Positions 7,704 to 14,094 of a stretch of DNA of 14,094 nt are shown piece by piece (positions within the stretch are counted from its first letter, which is position 1; every line of letters begins with the position of its first letter). The position numbers and the translations under genes are program-made. The DNA lies in the NCBI GenBank assembly GCA_027577415.1, contig JANBQS010000650.1, positions 1-14,094 on the forward strand, read 5' to 3'. Below the pieces are notes generated by a model. The model searched no databases and was not told the DNA's origin. It worked only from the letters and a program-made list of their open reading frames with translations. This DNA comes from Coemansia sp. RSA 922 (lineage: Eukaryota > Kickxellomycota > Kickxellomycetes > Kickxellales > Kickxellaceae).

Positions 7704-8639
7704 CTAGTCTAGGGCTCCGTGTGCGATAGCGGCTGTGGATTCATCTTTCAAGCTGTCTAAAGAAGCCCACAGTCGGTCCACCACGGCGATTCTAACAAGT
7801 TCGTCTAATTGGTTCTTCTCTTTTTCCGAGCTCAGCTTTGCTCGCGCGCCCTTCCACTCTTCAATCTGGGCAGTAAAGTCGATTTCGTCACCTACTTTCA
7901 AGTACAGCGTGCTCTTGAAGGGATTGGGCTTGGGCATTGGCACTTTCTGACTCAGCGGCATTATCTCCTTCATGCCCGTATAGAAAATCGGTAAAACTAT
8001 CGGCACGCGCTCAGACTCCATTATTAGCCTGCCTACGCCCCACTTGAACCGCCCTATTGACTCGTCCTGGTTGACCTTGCCCTCAGGGAATACGTGGAGC
8101 CACTTGTTCTCCTTCAGCCGCTGGATGCCAATTTCAACCGCCAGCTGGTATATTCCGTCGCCGCGGATGGTCGGAATGGTCTGTCCCAAGGCAAAAAATG
8201 CGTTCAAGGGCGGGTTCTTGTATAGCAGCTCCTGCGCACCCAGCGTCCACCGCGTATAGTCTGGGTTCCAGCGCATCCTAGTTGGCATTATCCCCCACAT
8301 AGACGGATCGTCCATTGTCGATTCGTGGTTGGCAATGGTGATAACAGGTCGATCGCGTTGAGCCTCAATGACGTCGGTGAGCTTGTGTAGGTCCTCGACC
8401 ACGACTTTGCGGAAGCCAAGGGCGAGGAACAGACTCATAGCTGATGTCGATACGCCTACAACGGCAGAGCTGAGCGGTCGCCACCATGGATCATTGGCAC
8501 AAAGCTGTCTTTCCGCCCAGTAGGCAAACGAGCGCTCTCTCCAGTTGGTGCGTGGCAACCGGTCTATTAGCTCCTTGGCGCCAGGCCGGGGCAACTCGGG
8601 AGGTTCTACAAGCTGCTGCTTTTCGTTCGACACGCTCAT
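7704..8639 (-). CDS. TAZ1: Tafazzin-like phospholipid transacylase
   Basis: Tafazzin remodels the acyl chains of cardiolipin by CoA-independent transacylation between phospholipids, on mitochondrial membranes facing the intermembrane space. The protein has 311 residues, close to the family's size. The acyltransferase motif NHESTMDDP contains His105-x4-Asp110, the catalytic pair; the second conserved motif VFPEGKVNQ lies at 183-191, followed by RFKWGVGRLI. A moderately hydrophobic segment (about 57-76) precedes the catalytic core and may anchor the protein. The tafazzin-type DDP after the catalytic Asp separates it from ordinary glycerol-phosphate acyltransferases. The start at 8639 gives MSVSNEKQQL; there is no in-frame alternative upstream of note. 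No intron is seen. A possible heat-shock-type element lies about 160 bases upstream. Confidence 0.92.
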   Translation of the reverse strand: MSVSNEKQQLVEPPELPRPGAKELIDRLPRTNWRERSFAYWAERQLCANDPWWRPLSSAVVGVSTSAMSLFLALGFRKVVVEDLHKLTDVIEAQRDRPVITIANHESTMDDPSMWGIMPTRMRWNPDYTRWTLGAQELLYKNPPLNAFFALGQTIPTIRGDGIYQLAVEIGIQRLKENKWLHVFPEGKVNQDESIGRFKWGVGRLIMESERVPIVLPIFYTGMKEIMPLSQKVPMPKPNPFKSTLYLKVGDEIDFTAQIEEWKGARAKLSSEKEKNQLDELVRIAVVDRLWASLDSLKDESTAAIAHGALD

Positions 8640-8879
8640 TTATCAGCAGTAGCGGCACATACGCTACCAAGATTCTAAATAATAAAAAAATAAGAAAAAG
8701 AGCGTTTGAATTCAAAGAGCAGCGAATTAACGGCGGAAGAAGAGAAGTGTGGGGATCGGAAGCCTTTCTGTCACACACAAGTCACAACCCCATGTAGAAG
8801 ATCTTCTAGAAGGGTAAGATAGCGTATTTTGACAAATAAAATTATACACAGGAACAATAACAACTCTTTCTTAATATGG
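8640..8879. promoter_or_regulatory. Promoter region of tafazzin / 3' end of TRS31
   Basis: 240 bases between two minus-strand genes. It carries the 14-base perfect palindrome TAGAAGATCTTCTA (8795-8808) overlapping CTTCTAGAAG (8803-8812). TTCTAGAA has the TTCnnGAA layout of heat shock factor sites. Only a sequence match. Confidence 0.35.
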
Positions 8880-9530
8880 CTACTTGCCAGCCTCGAGGCG
8901 CTTCTCGCGGTCCATGACCTCCTTGTCAAACTTTAGCAAGATAACAGTTCTCAAAGGCAGACCATCAGCCGGGACGACATGCGATGTGACACGAGCAGGA
9001 CACTGGCAGCAGCGAGCAATAGCCTCGACAACACCAGAGATAAACGCACCAGGCGAAAACGACGACATTTCCTTGGGCACCGAGATGTACTTGAGAATAG
9101 CCGGCTCGTTATCCGTAATCATATACTCGTCGTCGCTCTCCGTGCTGCGCTCAAGCGAGTCCGCCTGCTTGTCAAACAGCGCGCGCCAGACAACCGTGTT
9201 GATAAACACTAGGGTTTGCAGTACTCGTGTTTCGCGGTGAACCGTCTTTTCACGCCACATGGCCAGCTCAAACATCCGCACTCCCACGCGCTGTCCCATC
9301 TCGCTCAACTTGGCTTCAAGGTCCTGTATACCCAAGACGCGGTTCTGTGAGTACCGAATAATCTCGGCAAACATAAATGCAAACGCACCTAGTCCGACTC
9401 GGTCCCGTCGCGGCCGTGATACGTTTTGTTCCAAGAGCATGTTGGAGCGCTTTGACGTTTTGTTATCCAACTTCATCAAGCTTTGTGCGTGCATCTGCGC
9501 CTGTGCTTGCGCCTGCGATTGCGACGCCAT
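8880..9530 (-). CDS. TRS31: TRAPP complex subunit Trs31 (TRAPPC5)
   Basis: Trs31 belongs to the Bet3/Trs33 fold family and is a core subunit of TRAPP complexes, the Rab1/Ypt1 exchange factors and vesicle tethers of the early secretory pathway. The protein has 216 residues. After a Gln/Ala-rich low-complexity opening (1-18, SQAQAQAQ) comes the conserved core: DRVGLGAFAFMFAEIIRYSQNRV (43-65), the MGQRVG turn (78-83), then GAFISGVVEAI (161-171), ARVTSHVVP (179-187), and the strongly diagnostic ending LPLRTVILLKFDKEV...REKRLE. The acidic insert ESDDEYMITDNEP (131-143) is a region that also varies elsewhere in the family. Start at 9530; no intron visible. It diverges from the mS33 gene across 248 bases. 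Confidence 0.92.
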   Translation of the reverse strand: MASQSQAQAQAQMHAQSLMKLDNKTSKRSNMLLEQNVSRPRRDRVGLGAFAFMFAEIIRYSQNRVLGIQDLEAKLSEMGQRVGVRMFELAMWREKTVHRETRVLQTLVFINTVVWRALFDKQADSLERSTESDDEYMITDNEPAILKYISVPKEMSSFSPGAFISGVVEAIARCCQCPARVTSHVVPADGLPLRTVILLKFDKEVMDREKRLEAGK

Positions 9531-9604
9531 GTGAATAGAGCCTAAGAATATATTAGAGAAACGGATGGTTTTAAATTACACGAAAGGAATGCAGAGAGAA
9601 GAGA

Positions 9605-9626
9605 GGCGTTTTCTGTCAAAAACGCC
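9605..9626. repeat. 8-base inverted repeat GGCGTTTT / AAAACGCC
   Basis: Perfect 8-base arms at 9605-9612 and 9619-9626 around a 6-base spacer (CTGTCA), 75 to 96 bases upstream of the TRS31 start. It could be a dimeric factor site. About two such repeats are expected in the window by chance. Confidence 0.45.
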
Positions 9627-9639
9627 CAATAACATGCTC

Positions 9640-9662
9640 CACGTGATATTGATTTGATCACG
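9640..9662. promoter_or_regulatory. E-box CACGTGAT with inverted partner ATCACG
   Basis: CACGTGAT at 9640-9647 is followed by TTGATTTGATC and an inverted half site ATCACG at 9657-9662. It lies 110 bases from the TRS31 start and 132 from the mS33 start. The same E-box with TTGATC units occurs at 4371-4398. Confidence 0.45.
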
Positions 9663-9696
9663 GATGCAATCGAAGGTTTTCTTAAGTTTATCAACT

Positions 9697-9716
9697 AGCC
9701 AAATTCGAATTTGGCT
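9697..9716. repeat. Perfect 20-base palindrome
   Basis: AGCCAAATTCGAATTTGGCT reads the same on both strands with no spacer. It lies 63 to 82 bases upstream of the mS33 start and 167 bases or more from TRS31. A perfect palindrome of this length is not expected by chance in 14 kb. Confidence 0.8.
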
Positions 9717-9730
9717 TTCATTTTTTTTTC

Positions 9731-9756
9731 TTCACTCATATATTTCACTCATATAT
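9731..9756. repeat. 13-base tandem duplication
   Basis: TTCACTCATATAT occurs twice in direct succession (9731-9743, 9744-9756), 23 to 48 bases before the mS33 ATG. Probably a replication-slippage duplication within the T/pyrimidine-rich leader. Confidence 0.8.
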
Positions 9757-9778
9757 TTCTGCTTATATCGTGCGAATA

Positions 9779-10117
9779 ATGTCTGGGGCTGCGTCACAGG
9801 TCTTGCGCAGGCTCAAGGTAGCCGAGGTGTCGTCAAAGATATTTGGCAATGCCTTTAATCCAACTGGAGAGCGCACAGGCAATTACATTTTGCGGCAAAA
9901 CTTTCGCGGCGAGAACATGGTGCGGTACTACCCGTCACAGCTCGACCGCAACATGGTTAAGGTTCCGAGACTTAGCCGTCTAGTAGGAGAAAAGCTATAC
10001 GATATTGACGAGATCGATCGCCTCAACGCTATCGACAAGCGCAGGGCACGTGGAAAGGGCGCACCAAAGAAGGGCGAAGGCAAGCGCGCTGCCATGGCCA
10101 AGAAGAAGAAGAAGTAG
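9779..10117 (+). CDS. RSM27: Mitochondrial small-subunit ribosomal protein mS33 (Rsm27)
   Basis: mS33 (MRP-S33 in animals, Rsm27 in yeast) is a small protein of the mitochondrial ribosome's small subunit. The protein has 112 residues, the usual size. The family core is clear: KIFGNAFNPTGERTGNYILRQNFRG (20-44), then MVRYYP at 47-52, a sequence conserved across the family. The tail after residue 87 is very Lys/Gly-rich and ends in six lysines, a typical RNA-binding extension. The N-terminal residues are basic and could act as a mitochondrial targeting signal. The ATG at 9779 is chosen; a GTG three codons earlier is in frame but eukaryotic initiation at GTG is unlikely. No intron. Confidence 0.88.
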   Translation: MSGAASQVLRRLKVAEVSSKIFGNAFNPTGERTGNYILRQNFRGENMVRYYPSQLDRNMVKVPRLSRLVGEKLYDIDEIDRLNAIDKRRARGKGAPKKGEGKRAAMAKKKKK

Positions 10118-10356
10118 GCTGCTTCTAGCTTTAAATATGTCGTTTTAAAATCAGCTGTAGTTCTGGAATATACAACTTGTATAGCAAAGTTATCCATGAT
10201 ATTCTGACCAAAAAAAAAAATTGGCCATAAGCGATCCGAGTAAATATGATTGTCGCCTATTGGAAACATCATTCGGCGATCTTTTAGACCCTTATTACAC
10301 TTGACAGCTTTGTTCTATATTTTATTTTTACACAATAATCAACTACTTTCTTGCGC

Positions 10357-10363
10357 TATAAAA
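10357..10363 (+). promoter_or_regulatory. TATA-like motif close to the Mago start
   Basis: TATAAAA ends 16 bases before the Mago ATG at 10380. If it worked as a TATA box at the usual distance, transcription would begin inside the coding region, so it is more likely part of the leader. Confidence 0.25.
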
Positions 10364-10379
10364 GCTCGTTCGAAAAAAA

Positions 10380-10832
10380 ATGGCCGAGTCTGATGCGTTT
10401 TACATGTATTTTTACTCGGGACACAAGGGCAAGTTTGGGCACGAGTTCTTCAAGTTTGAAATCGATGAAAAGGGGCGCCTTAATTACTCCAACGATTCCA
10501 AATACCGACGCGACAGCCTAATCGAAAAGAGCTTGAAGCTAAGCCCCACCATGCTCAATGAGATTAAGAGGATCGTAGAGGACAGCGAGATAATGAACGA
10601 GAGCGATGACAAATGGCCACGCCGCGATGACGTAAACGGGAGAATACAGCTAGAAATCGTAATTGGCAAGCGCAAAATCAACTTTGAGACGGCCAAAATT
10701 GGCTCGTTGTCAGATATTGTAAACACACAAGATCCGGAAGGACTACGAGTATTGTACTATTTGATCCAAGATTTCAAGTGCCTTATCATGTCCCTTATAT
10801 CGTTACATTTCAAAATTAAGCCCATTGCTTGA
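10380..10832 (+). CDS. mago: Mago nashi homologue, exon junction complex subunit
   Basis: Mago forms a tight dimer with Y14 and locks eIF4A3 on spliced mRNA as part of the exon junction complex; it also imports with Y14 into the nucleus. The protein has 150 residues against about 146 in animals. The match runs end to end: FYMYFYSGHKGKFGHEF at the start, then DSEIMNE and KWPRRDDV, the IGSLSDI segment, and the ending DPEGLRVLYYLIQDFKC...HFKIKPIA. The start at 10380 follows eight A residues and sits at the family's usual N-terminus. No intron interrupts it, which is notable only because the gene itself serves splicing. An AATAAA at 10939-10944 could be its polyadenylation signal. Its presence excludes a Saccharomyces-like lineage, which lost the gene. 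Confidence 0.95.
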   Translation: MAESDAFYMYFYSGHKGKFGHEFFKFEIDEKGRLNYSNDSKYRRDSLIEKSLKLSPTMLNEIKRIVEDSEIMNESDDKWPRRDDVNGRIQLEIVIGKRKINFETAKIGSLSDIVNTQDPEGLRVLYYLIQDFKCLIMSLISLHFKIKPIA

Positions 10833-11091
10833 GTAGATAATATAAAACCATTGTTCAAATATCGGTATTTAACACAAGTAGCTTCCTGCGCACTGGGTGA
10901 AGAGTATTCATGTGATGTATTCAAGGCTGTATATATAAAATAAATATCATTATCAACAGCGATGAATCCGCAAATCCACTCCTGTAAAATAAAAATAAAA
11001 ACTGGCCATGAAAATGCTAAATCATCTTTACAATAATCGGAATATGTATATTTCCATATAGTTATATATAATATTATTAATTAAAAACAAC

Positions 11092-12306
11092 TTAAAGACC
11101 TTTCATAAACTTTCCCGCACTCGCAAACGCAACAGCCGTATCATCCTGCTCCAAAAACTGATGAAAGACATGAATCATATCAGTATAACACTCGTAGATA
11201 AAGCGATCATGACGGTCAGGATTATCTCTGAGCAAATTCTCATAAAACTGAGCAATATCGTCCGCCAACACCTCCTTATCTCCAGCTTGGATAAGAGTAG
11301 GTGGAAAATCTTTAAAATTCCCATTAACCGGCGATACCAAAGGATGAGACATTTCATCAATCAACTCTTGCGAGTATTTTCTGCCCGGAGCATAAAATAA
11401 ACGAGCAGGAGCCAATGGAGATAAAAGTGGTGGTCCAGTAAGATAATCGTATTTCGCGTTTCGCTCCAGACTAGGACGATCAGAAACCAGGTCTGTCCAA
11501 GGCGAGAGTAGTACTAGGCCGCATACACTGTGGGTGATTCCCGTGTGTCTCAACAATAAAAATAGGGATAACGCCAGGTTGCCACCAGCACTATCTCCAG
11601 CCAGAACAATGTTTTGTGGCTTGAATCCTTGCTTCATCAAATAGACAAATGCCAGGAATCCGTCGTAAAGTTGCGCTGGGTACGGGTGCAAAGGCGCCAA
11701 ACGGTAGTGTATAGATATACAGCGCAATCCCGAGAGCCCCGATAGCCGACCAGTGACACCGCGATGAGATGCTGGTGACCCGTATTTGTATCCGCCGCCA
11801 TGCAAATACAATATTATGTTTTCGTTCTCGTCAATCGGAGTACATTTAAAGACACGCTCAAGGTCGTCGCCAAGCATGGAAATTGGAGCAGTAAGCTCAT
11901 ACGGTATCTCGCGACCAGTTTCCTCGAGATCCCGAGCCACTAGTAGCCGCAGTCCAGACTCCGCCGGCCCAGCACCAGCAAACACATCTGGGTCAACATC
12001 GATATCAGCGACGAAAATACTGGCAGCGCGGAATGCACCCATGTCAGCAGGCACTTCAGAAGCCGGTAGGTCCCACTGCGTGTTGTGCCTGGCGATGAGT
12101 CCAAAGTCAATCTGCTCGATTTCAGCATCAGTAGGCGAGGACTTTAGGTTACGAGACATGGCCTTGTACATTACGTCACGGCGGATTTGGAACAACAGCG
12201 ACCATTTAGCACAACGCGGACCACGGATATAGTAACTAGCAGTCGACCTGGCTGCAGAAGCAACCATCCCTGCGATAAACAATGATTTTGAAAGAATATC
12301 AGTCAT
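11092..12306 (-). CDS. Alpha/beta hydrolase of the hormone-sensitive lipase type
   Basis: This family hydrolyses carboxyl esters of acylglycerols, acetylated compounds or small lipids. The protein has 404 residues. The oxyanion-hole motif HGGG is at 169-172 (LYLHGGGYKYG), the nucleophile elbow GDSAGG at 237-242 with Ser239, and the catalytic His is probably His379 in DMIHVFHQF. The acid residue falls in AGDKEVLADD (341-350): Glu345 aligns with the usual Asp, with Asp343 as the alternative. A weakly hydrophobic N-terminus (about 5-28, IAGMVASAAR) may be a membrane anchor or targeting segment. Also typical are HYRLAP (200-205) and LLSPWTDL (266-273). Substrate cannot be read from sequence. The start at 12306 (MTDILSKS) is the first Met. 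No intron. It is convergent with Mago. Confidence 0.9.
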   Translation of the reverse strand: MTDILSKSLFIAGMVASAARSTASYYIRGPRCAKWSLLFQIRRDVMYKAMSRNLKSSPTDAEIEQIDFGLIARHNTQWDLPASEVPADMGAFRAASIFVADIDVDPDVFAGAGPAESGLRLLVARDLEETGREIPYELTAPISMLGDDLERVFKCTPIDENENIILYLHGGGYKYGSPASHRGVTGRLSGLSGLRCISIHYRLAPLHPYPAQLYDGFLAFVYLMKQGFKPQNIVLAGDSAGGNLALSLFLLLRHTGITHSVCGLVLLSPWTDLVSDRPSLERNAKYDYLTGPPLLSPLAPARLFYAPGRKYSQELIDEMSHPLVSPVNGNFKDFPPTLIQAGDKEVLADDIAQFYENLLRDNPDRHDRFIYECYTDMIHVFHQFLEQDDTAVAFASAGKFMKGL

Positions 12307-12402
12307 AGTAATAAAAAATAATAATATATAGTTACTTGACGAGAAGAGAATAGAAAAAAGTATCTGTTTGCTTGTTTCAGAGTCGCTGCATGATGTGTGT
12401 GT

Positions 12403-12410
12403 CCATATGG
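12403..12410. promoter_or_regulatory. CArG-like box CCATATGG
   Basis: Matches CC(A/T)6GG, the MADS-box consensus of SRF/Mcm1-type factors, 97 bases upstream of the hydrolase start. Roughly one such match is expected by chance in this window, so support is weak. Confidence 0.2.
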
Positions 12411-12648
12411 CAATATATTAAACAAGGAGGGGGAGGAGGAGGTCTCGACCCCTCACTAATTTTTTATTTATGCCAAGAGAATAAATCGGGGCTGTGCTCG
12501 GAGCTATTCGGCTTCTGTTGCGCCGCTTGTCTAACAATTGCGTAGATGGCTGCCCAACAAAAAAACTTCTGTCGACTTTGTCTCGTATATACACATAGAA
12601 CAATGAATTATGTGCACTATCCCGCATTCCGAAAGGTTTTTTTTTTGA

Positions 12649-12697
12649 GGCGTCTCAGCTGCGCTCAGACACACGCACTCCCGAAACAGCTGACGCC
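12649..12697. repeat. Bulged inverted repeat with two CAGCTG copies
   Basis: GGCGTC at 12649-12654 and AGCTG at 12657-12661 pair with CAGCTGACGCC at 12687-12697, leaving a 2-base bulge and a 25-base loop. Both arms contain CAGCTG. It lies 113 bases past the Osh-like stop, so it could fold in that 3' untranslated region, or act as a paired E-box site for the hydrolase gene about 350 bases away. Confidence 0.5.
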
Positions 12698-12809
12698 ACC
12701 TCTATCGTCATAACTCCCGAATTTTCAAGATCCAGTGTAACTGAAATCAATCCAACGTCACAGTCCAAGAAGCAAGAAAAAAATTATATATATAAAAAAA
12801 TAATATGGA

Positions 12810-14094
12810 TTAATGACGTGGTAGTGACTTTGTAGCAGCAAGGCCAGCCGCCAAAACAATTGGATCATCTTCGGCCTTGTCAAAATTCTGGAGCAGTCCG
12901 TCCGGTCTAGTAAACACCCAATTTACAATATCCTCCTTGGCCTTGACAGGGTCCTCGGAAATGGTTTTAAGCTTTGGATGGTAGTTTCCGTCGGTTTCGA
13001 GCTGGAAGAACCTAGGCACAAAGCGCTCCTTCGCGGCGTCTCTACGCTTCGCGTCCTCGCGCTGCTGCTCCTCAATAGCGCTCTTATAAGTGGTTGCGTT
13101 ATCCAAGTTGTTCTCGACAATAGCCTTTGTAACGTATTTCCACAGATTACGCGACTCGTTCGGCTCCTGCTCCGCAGCACAGGCGACCAGCTGCGGCACA
13201 ACATGCTCCTTCGCAGAGTCAAAGAGCACAGTGGGCTCCAAGTTCCCCAGCCTTCTCTTCTCCCTCACGTCGAGGATAAATATCTGGGTCTGCCAGTTAC
13301 CCGATATCTCATACAGGACCTCTTTAGTCGATATGCGTCTGATTTTGCCCGCTATCTGGTTATAGGTGCCCCAGATCAGGCCCTTCGTTTTGAACTCGAC
13401 GTCAAAGGCCAGGTCGCTCTCCACGCAGGTCACGGTGGATGTCTCGCCGAGCTCCAGAACCATTTTGCCAAACAATATGCCGCGGGCATACATGTTCGGA
13501 TAAGTGACTTGGTAATTCTCGTTCCACTGTCCGAAATGGACTTTGGCGTAGCCCTCGAGAAGCATACCGACGCTGTTACCAAAGAAGCGGCTCTTCGGTC
13601 GCAAGTCACCCTCAATGGCAATGTGGTGCTCGGGGCTGTGGTAGAACATGGCGGTGATAGGCGGGTGGTGAGAGACTTGCTCGGCAACGAAAAAGGCACT
13701 CGTATCGTCGCCAAAGGCATATCTAGACCGGAAAAACTCACCCAAGATGGGGTTGTACGGCTTCTTAACGCCCTATGGAACAAAAAAATAGACAGAGAGA
13801 ATAACGTGGTTAGTCAATAGAAAGCTCTGTATGAGGCGTGCGTGCATATCAAAAACTCGATTGTCTGTATTAAGAGTACACAAGGGGTGACTTCTCACGG
13901 AGAGCTCAGATAACGTACCTTTGGGTGTATGTGCCATCCCGACATATAGTACTTTACAACGCCAATAAAGCGCTGGACAGGATCCTCACATTTGCTGGCC
14001 CTACATAGAATAAAAAATTTTGTGAGTCACTTTAAAGTCCGCAAACAACAACAGGAGGCAGGTTTTTATGATTCCAAAACGTACTGTATCAAGA
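12810..14094 (-). CDS. OSH6: Oxysterol-binding protein homologue of the Osh6/Osh7 type, 5' partial
   Basis: Osh6/7 carry phosphatidylserine from the ER to the plasma membrane in exchange for PI4P. Three exons are visible: 14094-14085 (partial), 14000-13919 and 13772-12810, giving about 350 residues. The middle exon encodes ASKCEDPVQRF and YYMSGWHIHPKG, continuing in the last exon as VKKPYNPILGEFF, then the family signature EQVSHHPP, PKSRFFGNS, YPNMYARGILFGKMVLELG and EFKTKGLIWGTYN. The tail ESRNLWKYVTKAI and RDAAKERFVPRFF follows the Osh6/7 layout; there is no PH or ankyrin region in the visible part. The two His of the signature normally bind the PI4P headgroup. The N-terminal lid and first part of the lipid-binding domain lie outside the window. 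The 280-codon frame on the opposite strand is a shadow. Confidence 0.9.
13773..13918 (-). other. Intron of the Osh6/7-like gene
   Basis: 146 bases, donor GTACGT and acceptor TTCCATAG on the minus strand, phase 0. Splicing joins HPK to GVKKPYNP, an unbroken match to the family's most conserved N-terminal block. Confidence 0.92.
14001..14084 (-). other. Second intron of the Osh6/7-like gene
   Basis: 84 bases, donor GTACGT and acceptor CTATGTAG on the minus strand. The downstream exon begins with one base that completes a codon, so the upstream exon must leave two. Only 10 bases of that upstream exon are inside the window, so the donor is less secure than the acceptor. Confidence 0.7.

Larger units (their letters stand above)
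9531..9778. promoter_or_regulatory. Divergent promoter region TRS31 / mS33
   Basis: 248 bases between two outward-facing start codons. It contains three inverted repeats (9605-9626, 9640-9662, 9697-9716), a T-tract and a 13-base tandem duplication (9731-9756). The mS33 leader is T-rich, as at SQS1. Confidence 0.65.
12307..12809. other. Spacer between the hydrolase and Osh6/7-like genes
   Basis: 503 bases with no convincing gene; one 69-codon minus-strand frame resembles nothing. It should hold the hydrolase promoter (left) and the 3' end of the Osh-like gene (right). It contains a CArG-like CCATATGG (12403-12410), a short GGA-rich tract (12425-12442), and a bulged hairpin (12649-12697). Confidence 0.55.

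Noticed and set aside
8486..8797. 103-codon plus-strand frame (and a 95-codon minus frame) at the tafazzin start
   Set aside because: Overlaps the tafazzin N-terminus and its promoter, with no recognisable protein pattern on either strand.
12425..12520. Possible tRNA on the minus strand from a B-box-like GGGTCGAGACC
   Set aside because: The T-arm does not pair properly, and no acceptor stem or anticodon arm can be built around it.
12978..13820. 280-codon plus-strand open frame
   Set aside because: It lies wholly opposite the well-supported Osh6/7-like last exon and crosses its splice acceptor; its translation resembles no family. A shadow frame.
1..14094. Biosynthetic gene cluster or mobile element around the odd FAS copy
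   Set aside because: The neighbours are ordinary housekeeping genes; there is no oxidase, transporter, transposase or terminal repeat.

Overview
The window looks like a compact nuclear segment from a fungus. Ten protein genes sit in about 14 kb, their introns are short (84 to 146 bases) with GT...AG ends, and the spacers are AT-rich. The fungal-type fatty acid synthase beta chain, the Osh6/7-like lipid transporter, the Sqs1-type R3H/G-patch protein and the mS33 mitoribosomal protein point to fungi. Mago nashi (absent from Saccharomyces cerevisiae) and a Med27 with a clear zinc motif argue against a budding yeast and fit a filamentous or early-diverging fungus. That placement is inference from gene content; I cannot name a species.

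Layout from left to right. 38-2300 (-): a divergent fatty acid synthase beta gene, with one intron, that carries the starter acyltransferase domain and only part of the enoyl reductase domain. 2301-3299: about 1 kb without a recognisable gene but with several inverted repeats. 3300-4247 (-): MED27. 4525-5994 (+): SQS1-like splicing/ribosome-biogenesis factor, divergent from MED27. 6062-6822 (-): a two-exon AhpD/carboxymuconolactone-decarboxylase-like protein that converges on SQS1 with only 67 bases between stop codons. 7028-7372 (-): a short unrecognised protein behind a TATA-like box. 7704-8639 (-): tafazzin. 8880-9530 (-): TRAPP subunit Trs31. 9779-10117 (+): mS33/Rsm27, divergent from TRS31. 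10380-10832 (+): Mago nashi. 11092-12306 (-): an HSL-type alpha/beta hydrolase. 12810-14094 (-): the 3' three exons of an Osh6/7-like protein that runs off the right edge.

Most genes are housekeeping and act in unrelated processes: Mediator, Prp43 activation, the exon junction complex, vesicle tethering, the mitoribosome and lipid metabolism. Four concern lipids (FAS beta, tafazzin, the hydrolase, Osh6/7), but nothing in the arrangement shows an operon or cluster. I see no mobile element, CRISPR array, tRNA or rRNA.

The points most worth following are these. The fatty acid synthase copy has lost residues that are nearly invariant in the family, and its frame ends inside the reductase domain. 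The two divergent promoters share a CACGTGAT plus TTGAT module at nearly the same distances from all four start codons, and one of them also holds a perfect 20-base palindrome. I found no convincing new multi-gene system here.
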